Shown here: in pieces, positions 20,491 to 28,951 of the stretch
Layout: each line of letters opens with the position of its first letter
Numbering within the stretch: position 1 is the first letter of the stretch
From: Microtetraspora glauca
Lineage (GTDB): Bacteria > Actinomycetota > Actinomycetes > Streptosporangiales > Streptosporangiaceae
Assembly (NCBI GenBank): GCA_001570385.1
Contig: BBYL01000011.1
Location: 62,001-126,000, forward strand
Direction of reading: 5' to 3'
DNA length: 64,000 bases
Program-made: the position numbers and the translations under genes
Notes under the pieces: generated by a model
The model's input: only the letters and a program-made list of their open reading frames with translations
What the model was told of the DNA's origin: nothing
The model's database searches: none

Positions 20491-21672
20491 GTGATCCCGG
20501 AAAAGGAACGTCGAACGCTTCATGTGCCCCCCACGTTGCTCACGCTCGCCGTGTGGGGCGCCTGTCTGATCGTCCTCGGCGTGGTGATCTACTTCTTCTG
20601 GCAGATCATCGGTCGCGTCGGCATCGTGGCGCTGCCGGTGGCGGTGGCGTTCCTGCTGACCGCGCTGCTGTATCCGGTGACCGGCCGCCTGCGCAGACGG
20701 ATGCGGCCGATCTACGCCACCTGGCTCACCGTCCTGCTCTTCTTCGCGGTCATCGCCGGCATCGGCTTCCTCATCGGCATCAGGGCCAACGCGGAGGCGC
20801 CCCGGCTCGTCGACCAGATCGACAAGACCTCGCGCGAGGTGCAGGCCTGGCTGATCAACGGGCCCTTCCATTTGAAGGAGTCCCAGATCACCGGCGTCAT
20901 CGACGAGCTGACGAAACAGCTCGTCGAACGGCGCGGGCAGATCACGGGCACGGTCATCACCGGGGCGGCGGCGGTGGTCGAGGTGCTCGCCGGCATCGTG
21001 CTGCTGCTCTTCGTCACGTTCTTCTTCCTCAAGGACGGCGACCGCATCTGGAACTGGTTCCTGCGCGCGTTCGGCGGGGCGGCGCCGCACGTCGACCGGG
21101 CGGGCCGGTCCGCCTGGCGGACCCTCTCGCACTATGTCCAGGGCACCGTCGCCATCTCCGCGATCCACGGTGTGGTGATCGGCGCGACCCTCGCCGTGCT
21201 GCGGGTGCCGCTGTGGGCGCCACTCGCGGTGCTGGTGTTCATCGCGAGTTTCATCCCGATCGTCGGCATCCTCTTCGCGGGGACGGTCGCGACCCTCGTG
21301 ACGTTCGGATCCCAGGGCTGGGTGCCCGCGGCGATCTTCGTAGGCGTCCTCATCGTCGAGCAACAGCTGGAGAACCACGTCCTGCAGCCGCTCATCGTCG
21401 GCCGGGCGGTGGACTTCCACCCGTTGGCGATCATCCTCGTGCTGGGCGTGGGCGGTGTGATCGCGGGGATCGCGGGGGCGGCGGTGGCGGTCCCGGTGGC
21501 CGCGGTCATCTACCGCGTGTTGCAGGAACTGCTGCGCCGTGAACCGCCACCTCCCGTCGGGGAGCCTCCGCAGTCGCCGCCCCTGCATCCTCAGGGAGCG
21601 GAGCCGCCGGAACGCTCCACACCGAAGCCATCCGGGTCCGTGGAGGCGGTATCTCCCCAGCGCAACGGGTAG
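20491..21672 (+). CDS. AI-2E family (UPF0118) transporter
   Basis: A 393-residue membrane protein with the usual arrangement of this family: two N-terminal helix pairs, a long amphipathic middle segment, then four or more C-terminal helices (including LAVLRVPLWAPLAVLVFIAS and FIPIVGILFAGTVATLV). Members export diverse small molecules or act as Na/H antiporters, and AI-2 export is proven for very few. The C-terminal 50 residues are Pro-rich and cytoplasmic. The GTG at 20491 has a weak ribosome binding site. It lies immediately before dut, separated by 11 bases. Confidence 0.88.
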   Translation: MIPEKERRTLHVPPTLLTLAVWGACLIVLGVVIYFFWQIIGRVGIVALPVAVAFLLTALLYPVTGRLRRRMRPIYATWLTVLLFFAVIAGIGFLIGIRANAEAPRLVDQIDKTSREVQAWLINGPFHLKESQITGVIDELTKQLVERRGQITGTVITGAAAVVEVLAGIVLLLFVTFFFLKDGDRIWNWFLRAFGGAAPHVDRAGRSAWRTLSHYVQGTVAISAIHGVVIGATLAVLRVPLWAPLAVLVFIASFIPIVGILFAGTVATLVTFGSQGWVPAAIFVGVLIVEQQLENHVLQPLIVGRAVDFHPLAIILVLGVGGVIAGIAGAAVAVPVAAVIYRVLQELLRREPPPPVGEPPQSPPLHPQGAEPPERSTPKPSGSVEAVSPQRNG

Positions 21673-21683
21673 TGTCTTGGCTC

Positions 21684-22121
21684 ATGAATGTTGAGGTGCT
21701 GATCCACCGTCTCGACACAGGGCTCCCGCTGCCCGGCTACGCGCATCCCGGTGACGCGGGGGCCGATCTGTACGCCGCGACGGACGTCGAGTTGCTGCCG
21801 GGGGAGCGGGCCGTGGTCGGCACCGGGGTGGCCATCGCCCTTCCCGACGGGTACGCCGCGTTCGTGCACCCCCGGTCGGGGCTCGCCTCCAAGTTCGGCG
21901 TCACCCTGGTGAACGCGCCGGGAACGGTCGACGCCGGCTACCGCGGCGAGATCAAGGTGACCCTCCTCAACACCGACACCAAGGAGACCGCGTCGCTCAG
22001 ACGCGGCGACCGCATCGCCCAGTTGGTCATCCAGCGGGTGGAGAAGGCGTCCTTCTACGAGGTGGACCGGCTGCCCGGCTCGGTACGCGGCGCGAACGGG
22101 TTCGGCTCCACCGGTCGATGA
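21684..22121 (+). CDS. dut: dUTP diphosphatase
   Basis: A trimeric dUTPase hydrolysing dUTP to dUMP and pyrophosphate. The 145-residue product has motif 1 PGDAGADLYA, motif 2 PRSGLASKFGV, motif 3 NAPGTVDAGYRGEIKV, motif 4 RGDRIAQLV and motif 5 RGANGFGSTGR. I chose the ATG at 21684 (MNVEVLIHRLD). A GTG at 21672 overlapping the upstream stop is possible. From here to about 28950 the gene order and orientation agree with my recollection of the M. tuberculosis dut (Rv2697c) to Rv2689c segment. Confidence 0.94.
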   Translation: MNVEVLIHRLDTGLPLPGYAHPGDAGADLYAATDVELLPGERAVVGTGVAIALPDGYAAFVHPRSGLASKFGVTLVNAPGTVDAGYRGEIKVTLLNTDTKETASLRRGDRIAQLVIQRVEKASFYEVDRLPGSVRGANGFGSTGR

Positions 22122-22158
22122 TCACAGGCGAGCACAGGTCATAAGGAGTGTGAACGAC

Positions 22159-22827
22159 GTGTTCGGACGCCGTCGACGCGCGGATGAGGAGACGGCGCAG
22201 GCCGTACCCGAGAGGGAGCCCGCCGCTCCCGCGCGCGAATCAGGTCCGTGGGACGCAGAAGAGGCACATCCGGAGAGCGAGCGGGTCGACCTGGGAGGTC
22301 TGCTCCTGCCCGTCGGTCCCGGTTTCGAGATCCAGCTCACCATGTCCGGTGACAGCATCGTGGGTGCCGTCGTGCTCGTGGAGGAGAGCGCCCTGCAGGT
22401 GCAGGCGTTCGCCGCGCCGAAGCGCAGCGGCATCTGGGACGAGGTCCGTGCCGAGCTGTCCCGGGAGGTGGCCGCCCTGGGCGGCACCGCCGAGGAGCGG
22501 GAGGGCCCGTTCGGGCCGGAGCTGGCCGCGAAGGTCCCGGCGCAGGGCCAGGGCACGCAGCCGGTCCGCTACATCGGGGTGGACGGGCCGCGCTGGCTCC
22601 TGCGGGCCGCTCTCAGTGGCCGCGCCGCACTCGATCCGGCCGCGGCCGAGACCCTCGAAGGAGTCGTGCGCGACATCGTCGTCGTCCGTGGCGACGAGCC
22701 GATGGCTCCGCGCGAGCCCATCCAGCTGCGCCTGCCCGCCGAGGCCAGGCAGGCGATGGAGCAGGAGCCCGAGCACGAGGAGTTCAAGCCGTTCGAGCGA
22801 GGCCCGGAGATCTCCGAGATCCGGTGA
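22159..22827 (+). CDS. DUF3710 family protein
   Basis: A cytoplasmic protein of 222 residues. It begins with a basic stretch (FGRRRRADEE) and a disordered acidic segment, followed by the conserved DUF3710 domain from about residue 40 (VDLGGLLLPVGPGFEIQL, then FAAPKRSGIWDEVR). Function is unknown; homologues accompany dut in actinobacteria. AAGGAG at 22143-22148 is spaced 10 bases from the GTG at 22159 and only 1 base from an earlier in-frame GTG at 22150, so I prefer 22159. Confidence 0.88.
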   Translation: MFGRRRRADEETAQAVPEREPAAPARESGPWDAEEAHPESERVDLGGLLLPVGPGFEIQLTMSGDSIVGAVVLVEESALQVQAFAAPKRSGIWDEVRAELSREVAALGGTAEEREGPFGPELAAKVPAQGQGTQPVRYIGVDGPRWLLRAALSGRAALDPAAAETLEGVVRDIVVVRGDEPMAPREPIQLRLPAEARQAMEQEPEHEEFKPFERGPEISEIR

Positions 22828-22989
22828 AACCCGGCATGCGCTTCGCCGCGTTCCATCGCCTACGCTTGGAAAGCATGAACACGGAGCGAGCTTGGTGAGC
22901 ACGCGCAGTGGCCGGCGACACGCCTCCCGAGAGAGCGTCGCCGGCGGCGAAGCGGCCCGCACGGCCCGCGAGGAGACGGTGAGCGATCG

Positions 22990-23382
22990 ATGAGCACGGC
23001 GGAGCCGGTGAAGAAGGGCCGTCTGCGCGGCTTCTTCCAGCGGCTGACGAGCAGCCAGGCCGAGTTGGAGGCCGAAGAACTCCGCGAGGACCTGGGCAGG
23101 CACGGCGCCACGCCCATCGCCTCCTGCGGGGAGCGGCAACGCTCCTGCGTCGCCGGTACACTACGGACCGTCACACTTCGGCCACGGGGCGGAGCCCCCG
23201 CGCTGGAGGCGGAGCTGTACGACGGCTCCGACGTGATCGACCTGGTCTGGCTCGGCCGCCGCAAGATCGCCGGCATCGAGCCCGGCCGTGTGGTCCGTGC
23301 CGAGGGCCTGGTCAGCGTCCAGGACGGCCGGAAGGTCATGTTCAACCCACGTTACGAGCTTCGCCCCGCCGGTGGGCAGTGA
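22990..23382 (+). CDS. OB-fold nucleic-acid-binding domain protein
   Basis: A 130-residue protein. The first 40 residues form a charged helix. From about residue 45 there is an OB-fold of five strands (ERQRSCVAGTLRTVTLRP, LEAELYDGSDVIDLVWLGRR, EPGRVVRAEGLVS). The Asp-Leu-Val-Trp-Leu-Gly-Arg pattern is characteristic of the actinobacterial family found between DUF3710 and DUF3159. It probably binds single-stranded nucleic acid, but no function is established. GAGGAGA lies about 13 bases before the ATG at 22990. Confidence 0.85.
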   Translation: MSTAEPVKKGRLRGFFQRLTSSQAELEAEELREDLGRHGATPIASCGERQRSCVAGTLRTVTLRPRGGAPALEAELYDGSDVIDLVWLGRRKIAGIEPGRVVRAEGLVSVQDGRKVMFNPRYELRPAGGQ

Positions 23383-23478
23383 TCGTCGGGGAGCGCGCGT
23401 GAGCGCGTTCGCCGAGCGGATCGACGCGAGCGACGCGCCATGCGACCGGCCCCGCCGGTCGCGACGCGAGGAGGAATC

Positions 23479-24138
23479 ATGAGTGCAGCGGACGTAACGG
23501 CGACGCACGCCGCACATGACACCGTCGAGGCCGCCCTCAGGGCCCAGCTGAGTAAGGCGCTGGGCGGCAAGAGGGGCATCATCGAGGCCGCGGTGCCCAC
23601 GATCGCCTTCACCGCCATGTGGGTGGGCACGAGCGAGCTCAAGCTCTCGCTGATCGTCAGCATCGCCACCGCGGTCGTCCTGCTGCTGGTGCGGCTCGTG
23701 CAACGCAGCACGCCGCAGTTCGTGATCAACAGCCTGATCGGCATCGCCATCGGCGCGTTCTTCGCCACCCGCAGCGGCGACGCCAAGGACTACTTCCTGC
23801 CGGGCATCCTCTACAACGCCGTGTACGCCGCGGCCATGCTGCTGTCGATCGTGACCCGATGGCCGGTCCTGGGCTTCCTGATCGGCTCGGTGACGGGTGA
23901 TCCGACGGCCTGGCACAAGGATCCGGGTCTGGTCCGGCTCTGCTCCAAGCTCACGTGGCTGTTGATGCTGCCCTGCCTGGTGCGCGTGCTGGTGCAGCTG
24001 CCGCTCTACATGTTCGACCAGGTCGTCACGCTCGGCCTCACCAAGATCGCACTGGGCTGGCCGCTCCAGGTCGCGGCGCTCGCGGCCATGGTGTGGGTGC
24101 TCGCCCGGGGCCGTACCCCGATCCAGAGCACCGGCTGA
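23479..24138 (+). CDS. DUF3159 family membrane protein
   Basis: A 219-residue integral membrane protein with about five or six hydrophobic helices and the family's conserved stretches KRGIIEAAVPTIAFT and SVTGDPTAWHKDPGL. It is related to intracellular septation protein A-like membrane proteins, but the role is unknown. The ATG at 23479 follows GAGGAGG with 4-5 bases of spacing. An ORF extending upstream has no ribosome binding site. A terminator follows at 24143-24170, and the gene is convergent with the TrkA pair. Confidence 0.88.
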   Translation: MSAADVTATHAAHDTVEAALRAQLSKALGGKRGIIEAAVPTIAFTAMWVGTSELKLSLIVSIATAVVLLLVRLVQRSTPQFVINSLIGIAIGAFFATRSGDAKDYFLPGILYNAVYAAAMLLSIVTRWPVLGFLIGSVTGDPTAWHKDPGLVRLCSKLTWLLMLPCLVRVLVQLPLYMFDQVVTLGLTKIALGWPLQVAALAAMVWVLARGRTPIQSTG

Positions 24139-24142
24139 GCGG

Positions 24143-24170
24143 CGGTCGCCCCGCTCGGCAGGGGCGACCG
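24143..24170. terminator. Bidirectional terminator hairpin
   Basis: CGGTCGCCCC and GGGGCGACCG form a perfect 10-bp stem with an 8-base loop. It lies between the DUF3159 gene (ends 24138) and the second TrkA gene (ends 24216), which converge. Confidence 0.82.
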
Positions 24171-24215
24171 GCTCTGCGGCTCAGCTGCGCGGCCCAGTTG
24201 CGGCCCAGTTGCGGC

Positions 24216-24875
24216 TCAGCGCCCCGACAGCAGTTCGGCGAGCTCGTGCTCCACGTCCTGGTTGGCGACGAAGAGCAGCTCGTCCCCGGCTTCCAGCGGG
24301 TCGTCGGCCGACGGCACCAGGACCCGGCCCTCGCGCAGGATCGCGACCAGCGCCGCGTCCACCGGCCACGGCACGGACCCGGCCCGCTGCCCCACCACCG
24401 GCGCGTCCTCGGCCAGGGTGAGCTCGACCAGGTTCGCCTGGCCCTGCCGGAAGGTCATCAGCCGGACGAGATCGCCCACGCTGACGGCCTCCTCGACCAG
24501 CGCCGAGAGCAGGCGCGGCGTGGAGACCGCCACGTCCACGCCCCACGACTCGTTGAACAGCCACTCGTTCTTGGGGTGGTTGATGCGGGCCACGACGCGC
24601 GGCACGCCGTACTCGGTCTTGGCCAGGAGGGAGACCACCAGGTTGACCTTGTCGTCGCCGGACGCGGCGATGACGACCTGGCAGCCGTTCAGCCCGGCCT
24701 CGTCGAGCGAGGAGATCTCGCAGGCGTCGGCGAGCAGCCACTCGGCGCGGGGAACGCTGTCGATCTTGATGGCTCGTGGATCGACGTCGATGAGAAGGAC
24801 CTCGTGGCCGTTCTCCAGGAGTTCCGCGGCGATGGAGCGCCCGACGGCGCCCGCGCCCGCGATGGTGACGCGCAT
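24216..24875 (-). CDS. TrkA-family potassium uptake regulator, second of a pair
   Basis: A 219-residue cytoplasmic RCK protein. It has an N-terminal Rossmann domain with GAGAVGRSIA and the acidic strand end LLIDVD, which would bind NAD(H) or ATP/ADP. A C-terminal TrkA-C domain begins near residue 135. It would gate or activate a potassium transporter. It corresponds to ceoC (Rv2692) by position. Its ATG overlaps the stop of the upstream TrkA gene (ATGA), so the two are translated together and probably form a heteromeric ring. The stretch just before the stop contains three imperfect copies of an 11-base GGCCCAGTTGC unit. Confidence 0.92.
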   Translation of the reverse strand: MRVTIAGAGAVGRSIAAELLENGHEVLLIDVDPRAIKIDSVPRAEWLLADACEISSLDEAGLNGCQVVIAASGDDKVNLVVSLLAKTEYGVPRVVARINHPKNEWLFNESWGVDVAVSTPRLLSALVEEAVSVGDLVRLMTFRQGQANLVELTLAEDAPVVGQRAGSVPWPVDAALVAILREGRVLVPSADDPLEAGDELLFVANQDVEHELAELLSGR

Positions 24876-25540
24876 CAGTGCTCCTCGGAAGGTGCGCCGG
24901 ACAGCACCTTGTTGATCCGGTCCATGTCGTTCTCCGCGGCGATGACGTGCAGGATGTCGCCGTCCTGGATGACGGTGTCGTCCTTGGGCACCAGGGCCTC
25001 GCCCATCCGGTTGAGGAAGGCGATCCTGCCGCCCGTCGCCTCCTCGACCTTCCGCGTCCGTGTCCCGATCCAGCCGGGGTTGAACGCCATCTCGGCGAGG
25101 ATCACGGTCCCCGTGGGATCGCGCCACAGCGGTTCCGCGCCCTCCGGGAGCACCCGGCGCAGGATCTGGTCGGCGGTCCAGCGGACCGTCGCCACGGTCG
25201 GGATGCCGAGGCGCTGGTAGACCTCGGCCCGCCTGGGGTCGTAGATGCGGGCCACCACGTTGTCCACGCCGAAGGTCTCGCGTGCCACGCGGGCGGAGAT
25301 GATGTTGGAGTTGTCGCCGCTGCTCACCGCGACGAAGGCGGAGGCCGTCGCCAGCCCCGCCTCCTCCAGGACATCACGGTCGAAGCCGACTCCGGTGACC
25401 CGTCGGCCGCGGAAGCCCGCGCGCAGCCTGCGGAAGGCCTGCGGGTCACGGTCGATGATCGCGACCGAGTGGCCGCTGTCCTCGAGGATGTGGGCGAGAG
25501 TCGAACCGACCCGTCCGCATCCCATGATCACGATATGCAT
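24875..25540 (-). CDS. TrkA-family potassium uptake regulator, first of a pair
   Basis: A 221-residue RCK protein, paralogous to the next gene and corresponding by position to ceoB (Rv2691). The Rossmann motif is GCGRVGSTLA and the acidic strand end is AIIDRD. A TrkA-C domain occupies about residues 140-215 (ILAEMAFNPGWIGTR, then PKDDTVIQDGDILHVI). GGGAGAG lies a few bases before the ATG at 25540. It is divergent, 106 bp away, from a KimA-like permease that is the most likely transporter it regulates. No Trk or Ktr channel subunit is encoded in the window. Confidence 0.92.
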   Translation of the reverse strand: MHIVIMGCGRVGSTLAHILEDSGHSVAIIDRDPQAFRRLRAGFRGRRVTGVGFDRDVLEEAGLATASAFVAVSSGDNSNIISARVARETFGVDNVVARIYDPRRAEVYQRLGIPTVATVRWTADQILRRVLPEGAEPLWRDPTGTVILAEMAFNPGWIGTRTRKVEEATGGRIAFLNRMGEALVPKDDTVIQDGDILHVIAAENDMDRINKVLSGAPSEEH

Positions 25541-25646
25541 GCTCTCCCGCCGTCGGGTTGGGGCGGTCTCCTTTGAGCACAGTATGTCGCTCGCGATGGA
25601 TGCCGGGTGAGCGGGGAGCCAAGGTGAAGGACTAGCATCGACAGTC

Positions 25647-27683
25647 GTGTCAAAGGTGACGGACCTCGTCAAGCGGCTCCTCGTGGGGCGTGCGCTTCGC
25701 AGCACGCAACTCCACGACCAGTTGCTCCCCAAACGTATCGCGCTTCCGGTTTTCGCCAGTGACGCACTCTCCTCGGTGGCGTACGCGCCGCAGGAAATCC
25801 TGGTGATCCTGTCGCTGGGCGGCGCCGCGTTCTACAGCTACAGTCCGTGGGTCGCCCTGGGCGTCGTCGTGGTCATGCTCACCGTGGTCGCCTCCTACCG
25901 GCAGAACGTGCACGCCTACCCGAGCGGCGGCGGCGACTACGAGGTGGCCACGACCAACCTGGGGCCGAGCGCCGGGTTGACCGTGGCGAGCGCGCTCCTC
26001 GTGGACTACGTGCTGACGGTCGCGGTCTCGGTCGCCAACGGCGCCGACTACGTGGGCGCCACGGTGCCGTTCGTCGCGGAGAACCGGCCGCTGGTGGCGA
26101 TCGCGATCGTCGTGCTGCTGACCATCATGAACCTGCGCGGCCTTCGCGAATCGGGTGCGGCCTTCGCGGTTCCGACGTACGCGTTCATGTTCGCCGTGAT
26201 CGGCATGGTCCTGTGGGGTCTGTTCCGGCTGCTCGTGCTGGGTGACACGCTGCGCGCCCCCACGGCCGACTACCAGATCGTGGCGGAGCAGGCCGACATC
26301 GCCGGGTTCGCGATGGCCTTCCTGGTGCTGCGCGCGTTCTCCTCCGGCTGCGCCGCGCTGACCGGCGTCGAGGCGATCAGCAACGGCGTGCCCGCGTTCC
26401 GCAAGCCCAAGAGCAAGAACGCCGCGACGACGCTGCTCATGATGGGCGTCATCGCGGTCGTCATGTTCAGCGGCATCATCTACCTGGGCCTCAAGGCCGG
26501 GGTGAAGCTGACCGAGCCCGCCAACGTCGCCAGGGACATCCTCATCAACGGGCAGCCGGCCGGGCCCGGCTACTATCAGCAGCCGATCATCGCGCAGGTC
26601 GCGTCGGCCGTGTTCGGTGACGGCTCGATCCTGTTCATCGCCATCGCCGCGGTCACCGCGCTCATCCTGTTCCTGGCCGCGAACACCGCGTTCAACGGCT
26701 TCCCCGTACTCGCCTCGATCCTCGCCCAGGACCGGTACCTGCCGCGCCAGCTGCACACCCGCGGCGACCGGCTGGCGTTCAGCAACGGCATCATCCTGCT
26801 CGCCACCGGCGCCTGCCTGCTCATCTGGGCGTTCCAGGCCGACGTGAGCAAGCTGCTCAACCTCTACATCGTCGGCGTGTTCGTGTCGTTCACCCTCAGC
26901 CAGATCGGCATGGTGCGGCACTGGACGCGGCACCTGAGGACCGAGACCGACCCCAAGACCCGCTTCCGCATGATGCGCGCCCGCGTCATCAACGGGTTCG
27001 GCGGGGTCATGACGGGCATCGTCCTCATCGTCGTCCTGCTCACGAAGTTCACGCACGGCGCGTACATCGTCTGCATCGCCATGCCGGTGCTGTTCCTGAT
27101 GATGAAGGGCATCCGGCACCACTACGACCGGGTCGCCGACGAGCTGGCCGCGCCCGAGGGCGAGATCGACGAGACGATGCTCCCGGCTCGCAACCACTCC
27201 ATCGTGCTCGTGTCCAAGATCCACAAGCCGACGCTGCGCGCCCTCGCGTACGCCAGGGCCACCCGGCCGTCCACCCTGGAGGCCGTCACGGTGAGCGTGG
27301 ACGCCGACGAGGCGGCCAGGCTTCAGGAGGAATGGGACCGGCGGGGCATTCCGGTGCCGTTGAAGATCCTCGACTCGCCCTACCGTGAGATCACCGGGCC
27401 GGTGCTCGACTACGTCAAGTCGCTGCGCCGCAAGTCGCCGCGCGACGTGGTGACCGTGTACATCCCCGAGTACGTCGTCGGCCGCTGGTGGGAGCACCTG
27501 CTCCACAACCAGAGCGCGCTGCGGCTGAAGGGGCGTCTGCTGTTCAAGCCGGGAGTGATGGTCACCAGCGTGCCGTGGCAGCTCGCCTCCTCCGACCGGC
27601 TCAAGGGCCGCCCCGAGGCGTTCGCGCCCGGTGCCGTACGGCGGTCGCACCCCGAAGTGAAGAACGGCGAGATCAAGGCATGA
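25647..27683 (+). CDS. KimA-like APC-superfamily permease (probable potassium importer)
   Basis: A 678-residue protein with twelve membrane helices and a cytoplasmic C-terminal domain of about 190 residues. It is usually annotated as an amino-acid permease. It nevertheless shares long, distinctive stretches with Bacillus KimA, a proton-coupled potassium importer: SDALSSVAYAPQEIL, SYRQNVHAYPSGGGDYEV, AFSSGCAALTGVEAISN and, near the C-terminus, WWEHLLHNQSALRLKGRLL. Two TrkA regulators are divergently encoded next door, as in M. tuberculosis (Rv2690c beside ceoBC), which supports potassium as the substrate. The GTG at 25647 starts MSKVTDLVKRLLVG. I see no c-di-AMP riboswitch in the short 106-bp promoter region. 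Confidence 0.87.
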   Translation: MSKVTDLVKRLLVGRALRSTQLHDQLLPKRIALPVFASDALSSVAYAPQEILVILSLGGAAFYSYSPWVALGVVVVMLTVVASYRQNVHAYPSGGGDYEVATTNLGPSAGLTVASALLVDYVLTVAVSVANGADYVGATVPFVAENRPLVAIAIVVLLTIMNLRGLRESGAAFAVPTYAFMFAVIGMVLWGLFRLLVLGDTLRAPTADYQIVAEQADIAGFAMAFLVLRAFSSGCAALTGVEAISNGVPAFRKPKSKNAATTLLMMGVIAVVMFSGIIYLGLKAGVKLTEPANVARDILINGQPAGPGYYQQPIIAQVASAVFGDGSILFIAIAAVTALILFLAANTAFNGFPVLASILAQDRYLPRQLHTRGDRLAFSNGIILLATGACLLIWAFQADVSKLLNLYIVGVFVSFTLSQIGMVRHWTRHLRTETDPKTRFRMMRARVINGFGGVMTGIVLIVVLLTKFTHGAYIVCIAMPVLFLMMKGIRHHYDRVADELAAPEGEIDETMLPARNHSIVLVSKIHKPTLRALAYARATRPSTLEAVTVSVDADEAARLQEEWDRRGIPVPLKILDSPYREITGPVLDYVKSLRRKSPRDVVTVYIPEYVVGRWWEHLLHNQSALRLKGRLLFKPGVMVTSVPWQLASSDRLKGRPEAFAPGAVRRSHPEVKNGEIKA

Positions 27684-27712
27684 CCAAGCAAGGGATCGGC
27701 GGGGAGAACACG

Positions 27713-28951
27713 ATGGCGATCGAGTTGACGGTGGGGCCGGTCGCGAACGGCGGCTGGTGCGTGGCCAGGCACGAGGGGCGCGTCGTGTTCGTCCGGCACG
27801 CGCTCCCCGGCGAGCGTGTCCTCGCGGCGATCACCGAGGAGACCGCGCGGTTCCTGCGCGCGGACGCGGTAGAGATCCTGGAGCCGTCGCCGGACCGGGT
27901 GACGCCGCCGTGCCCGTTCAGCGGCCCGGGAAGGTGCGGCGGCTGCGACTGGCAGCACGCGTCGCCCGAGGCGCAGCGCCGGTTGAAGGCGGACGTCGTC
28001 GAGGAGCAGTTGCGCCGTCTCGCGGGCATCGAATGGAAGGTGACCGTCGAGGAGGTGCCCGGTTCCGCCGGAGGCGGGCTCGGCTGGCGGACGCGGGTGC
28101 AGTTCGCCGCCGACAGGCACGGTTCCATCGGCCTGCGCCGGCACCGGTCGCACGACATCGAGTACATCGACGCCTGCCCGATCGCCCATCCGGCGGTCGA
28201 GGAGGTCGGCGCGGAGGGGCTCGAATGGCCGGGGGCCGCCACCGTCGAGGTGGTGGCGTCCTCGGGCGGCGACAGGGCCGTCATCGTGACCCCGAGGCCC
28301 GGCAGGCGGGTGTCCCTGCCCGATGTCGACGCCGCGGTCCTCATCGACGAGGGCAAGCGGGGCACGCGCGCCGTCCGGGGCCAGGCGTCCATGACCGAAC
28401 GCGTCGGCGACCGGGACTTCCGGGTCACCGCGAGTGGTTTCTGGCAGGTGCATCCGGGCGCCGCCGCGACCCTCCTCGACACCGTGCTGGACTTCGCGCG
28501 GCCGAAGGCGGGGGAGTGGGCGCTCGACCTGTACTGCGGCGTCGGCCTGTTCGCCGCCGGCCTCGCCGAGGCGGTGGGCCCCGACGGCGCGGTGCTGGGC
28601 GTGGAGTCGGATCCGCAGGCCGTACAGGACGCGCGGTGGAACCTGCGGGACCTGCCGCAGGCCCGGACCGAGCGGGGCAAGGTCGAGGAGGCGCTCGACC
28701 GTCTGGAGATCGAGCGGGCCGACCTCGTCGTGGTCGACCCGCCGAGGGCCGGACTCGGACGGCCCGTGGTGGACCGCGTCGCCACGCTGGACGCGCTCCG
28801 CGTCGTCTACGTCTCCTGTGACCCGGCCACGCTGGCGCGTGACATCGCCTGGTTCGCCCCGTACGGCTATCGCCTGGATGATCTGAGGGCTTTCGACCAG
28901 TACCCGATGACCCATCATGTGGAGTGCGTCGCGCTCCTGGTCAAGGACTGA
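27713..28951 (+). CDS. TRAM-domain class I RNA methyltransferase (RumA/TrmA-like)
   Basis: A 412-residue uracil-C5-type methyltransferase acting on rRNA or tRNA. It has an N-terminal TRAM OB-fold (MAIELTVGPVANGG), an iron-sulfur cysteine cluster in PPCPFSGPGRCGGCDWQH, the SAM motif LDLYCGVGLFA, VVDPPRAGLG and the catalytic cysteine in YVSCDPATLARD. GGGGAG precedes the ATG at 27713 with 6 bases of spacing. An in-frame ATG at 27680 overlapping the permease stop would add eleven residues. The 3' end overlaps the convergent MFS gene by 37 bp. It is equivalent by position to Rv2689c. Confidence 0.9.
   Translation: MAIELTVGPVANGGWCVARHEGRVVFVRHALPGERVLAAITEETARFLRADAVEILEPSPDRVTPPCPFSGPGRCGGCDWQHASPEAQRRLKADVVEEQLRRLAGIEWKVTVEEVPGSAGGGLGWRTRVQFAADRHGSIGLRRHRSHDIEYIDACPIAHPAVEEVGAEGLEWPGAATVEVVASSGGDRAVIVTPRPGRRVSLPDVDAAVLIDEGKRGTRAVRGQASMTERVGDRDFRVTASGFWQVHPGAAATLLDTVLDFARPKAGEWALDLYCGVGLFAAGLAEAVGPDGAVLGVESDPQAVQDARWNLRDLPQARTERGKVEEALDRLEIERADLVVVDPPRAGLGRPVVDRVATLDALRVVYVSCDPATLARDIAWFAPYGYRLDDLRAFDQYPMTHHVECVALLVKD

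Noticed and set aside
22895..22993. 32-codon ORF (GTG start, GGAG upstream) whose TGA overlaps the OB-fold gene ATG
   Set aside because: The coupling is attractive for a leader peptide, but the Arg/Ala/Glu/Ser-rich peptide has no features and the OB-fold gene has its own ribosome binding site. Not enough to call.
25541..25646. c-di-AMP (ydaO-type) riboswitch before the KimA-like gene
   Set aside because: Looked for because Bacillus kimA has one. The divergent gap is only 106 bp and shows none of the expected conserved stem structure.
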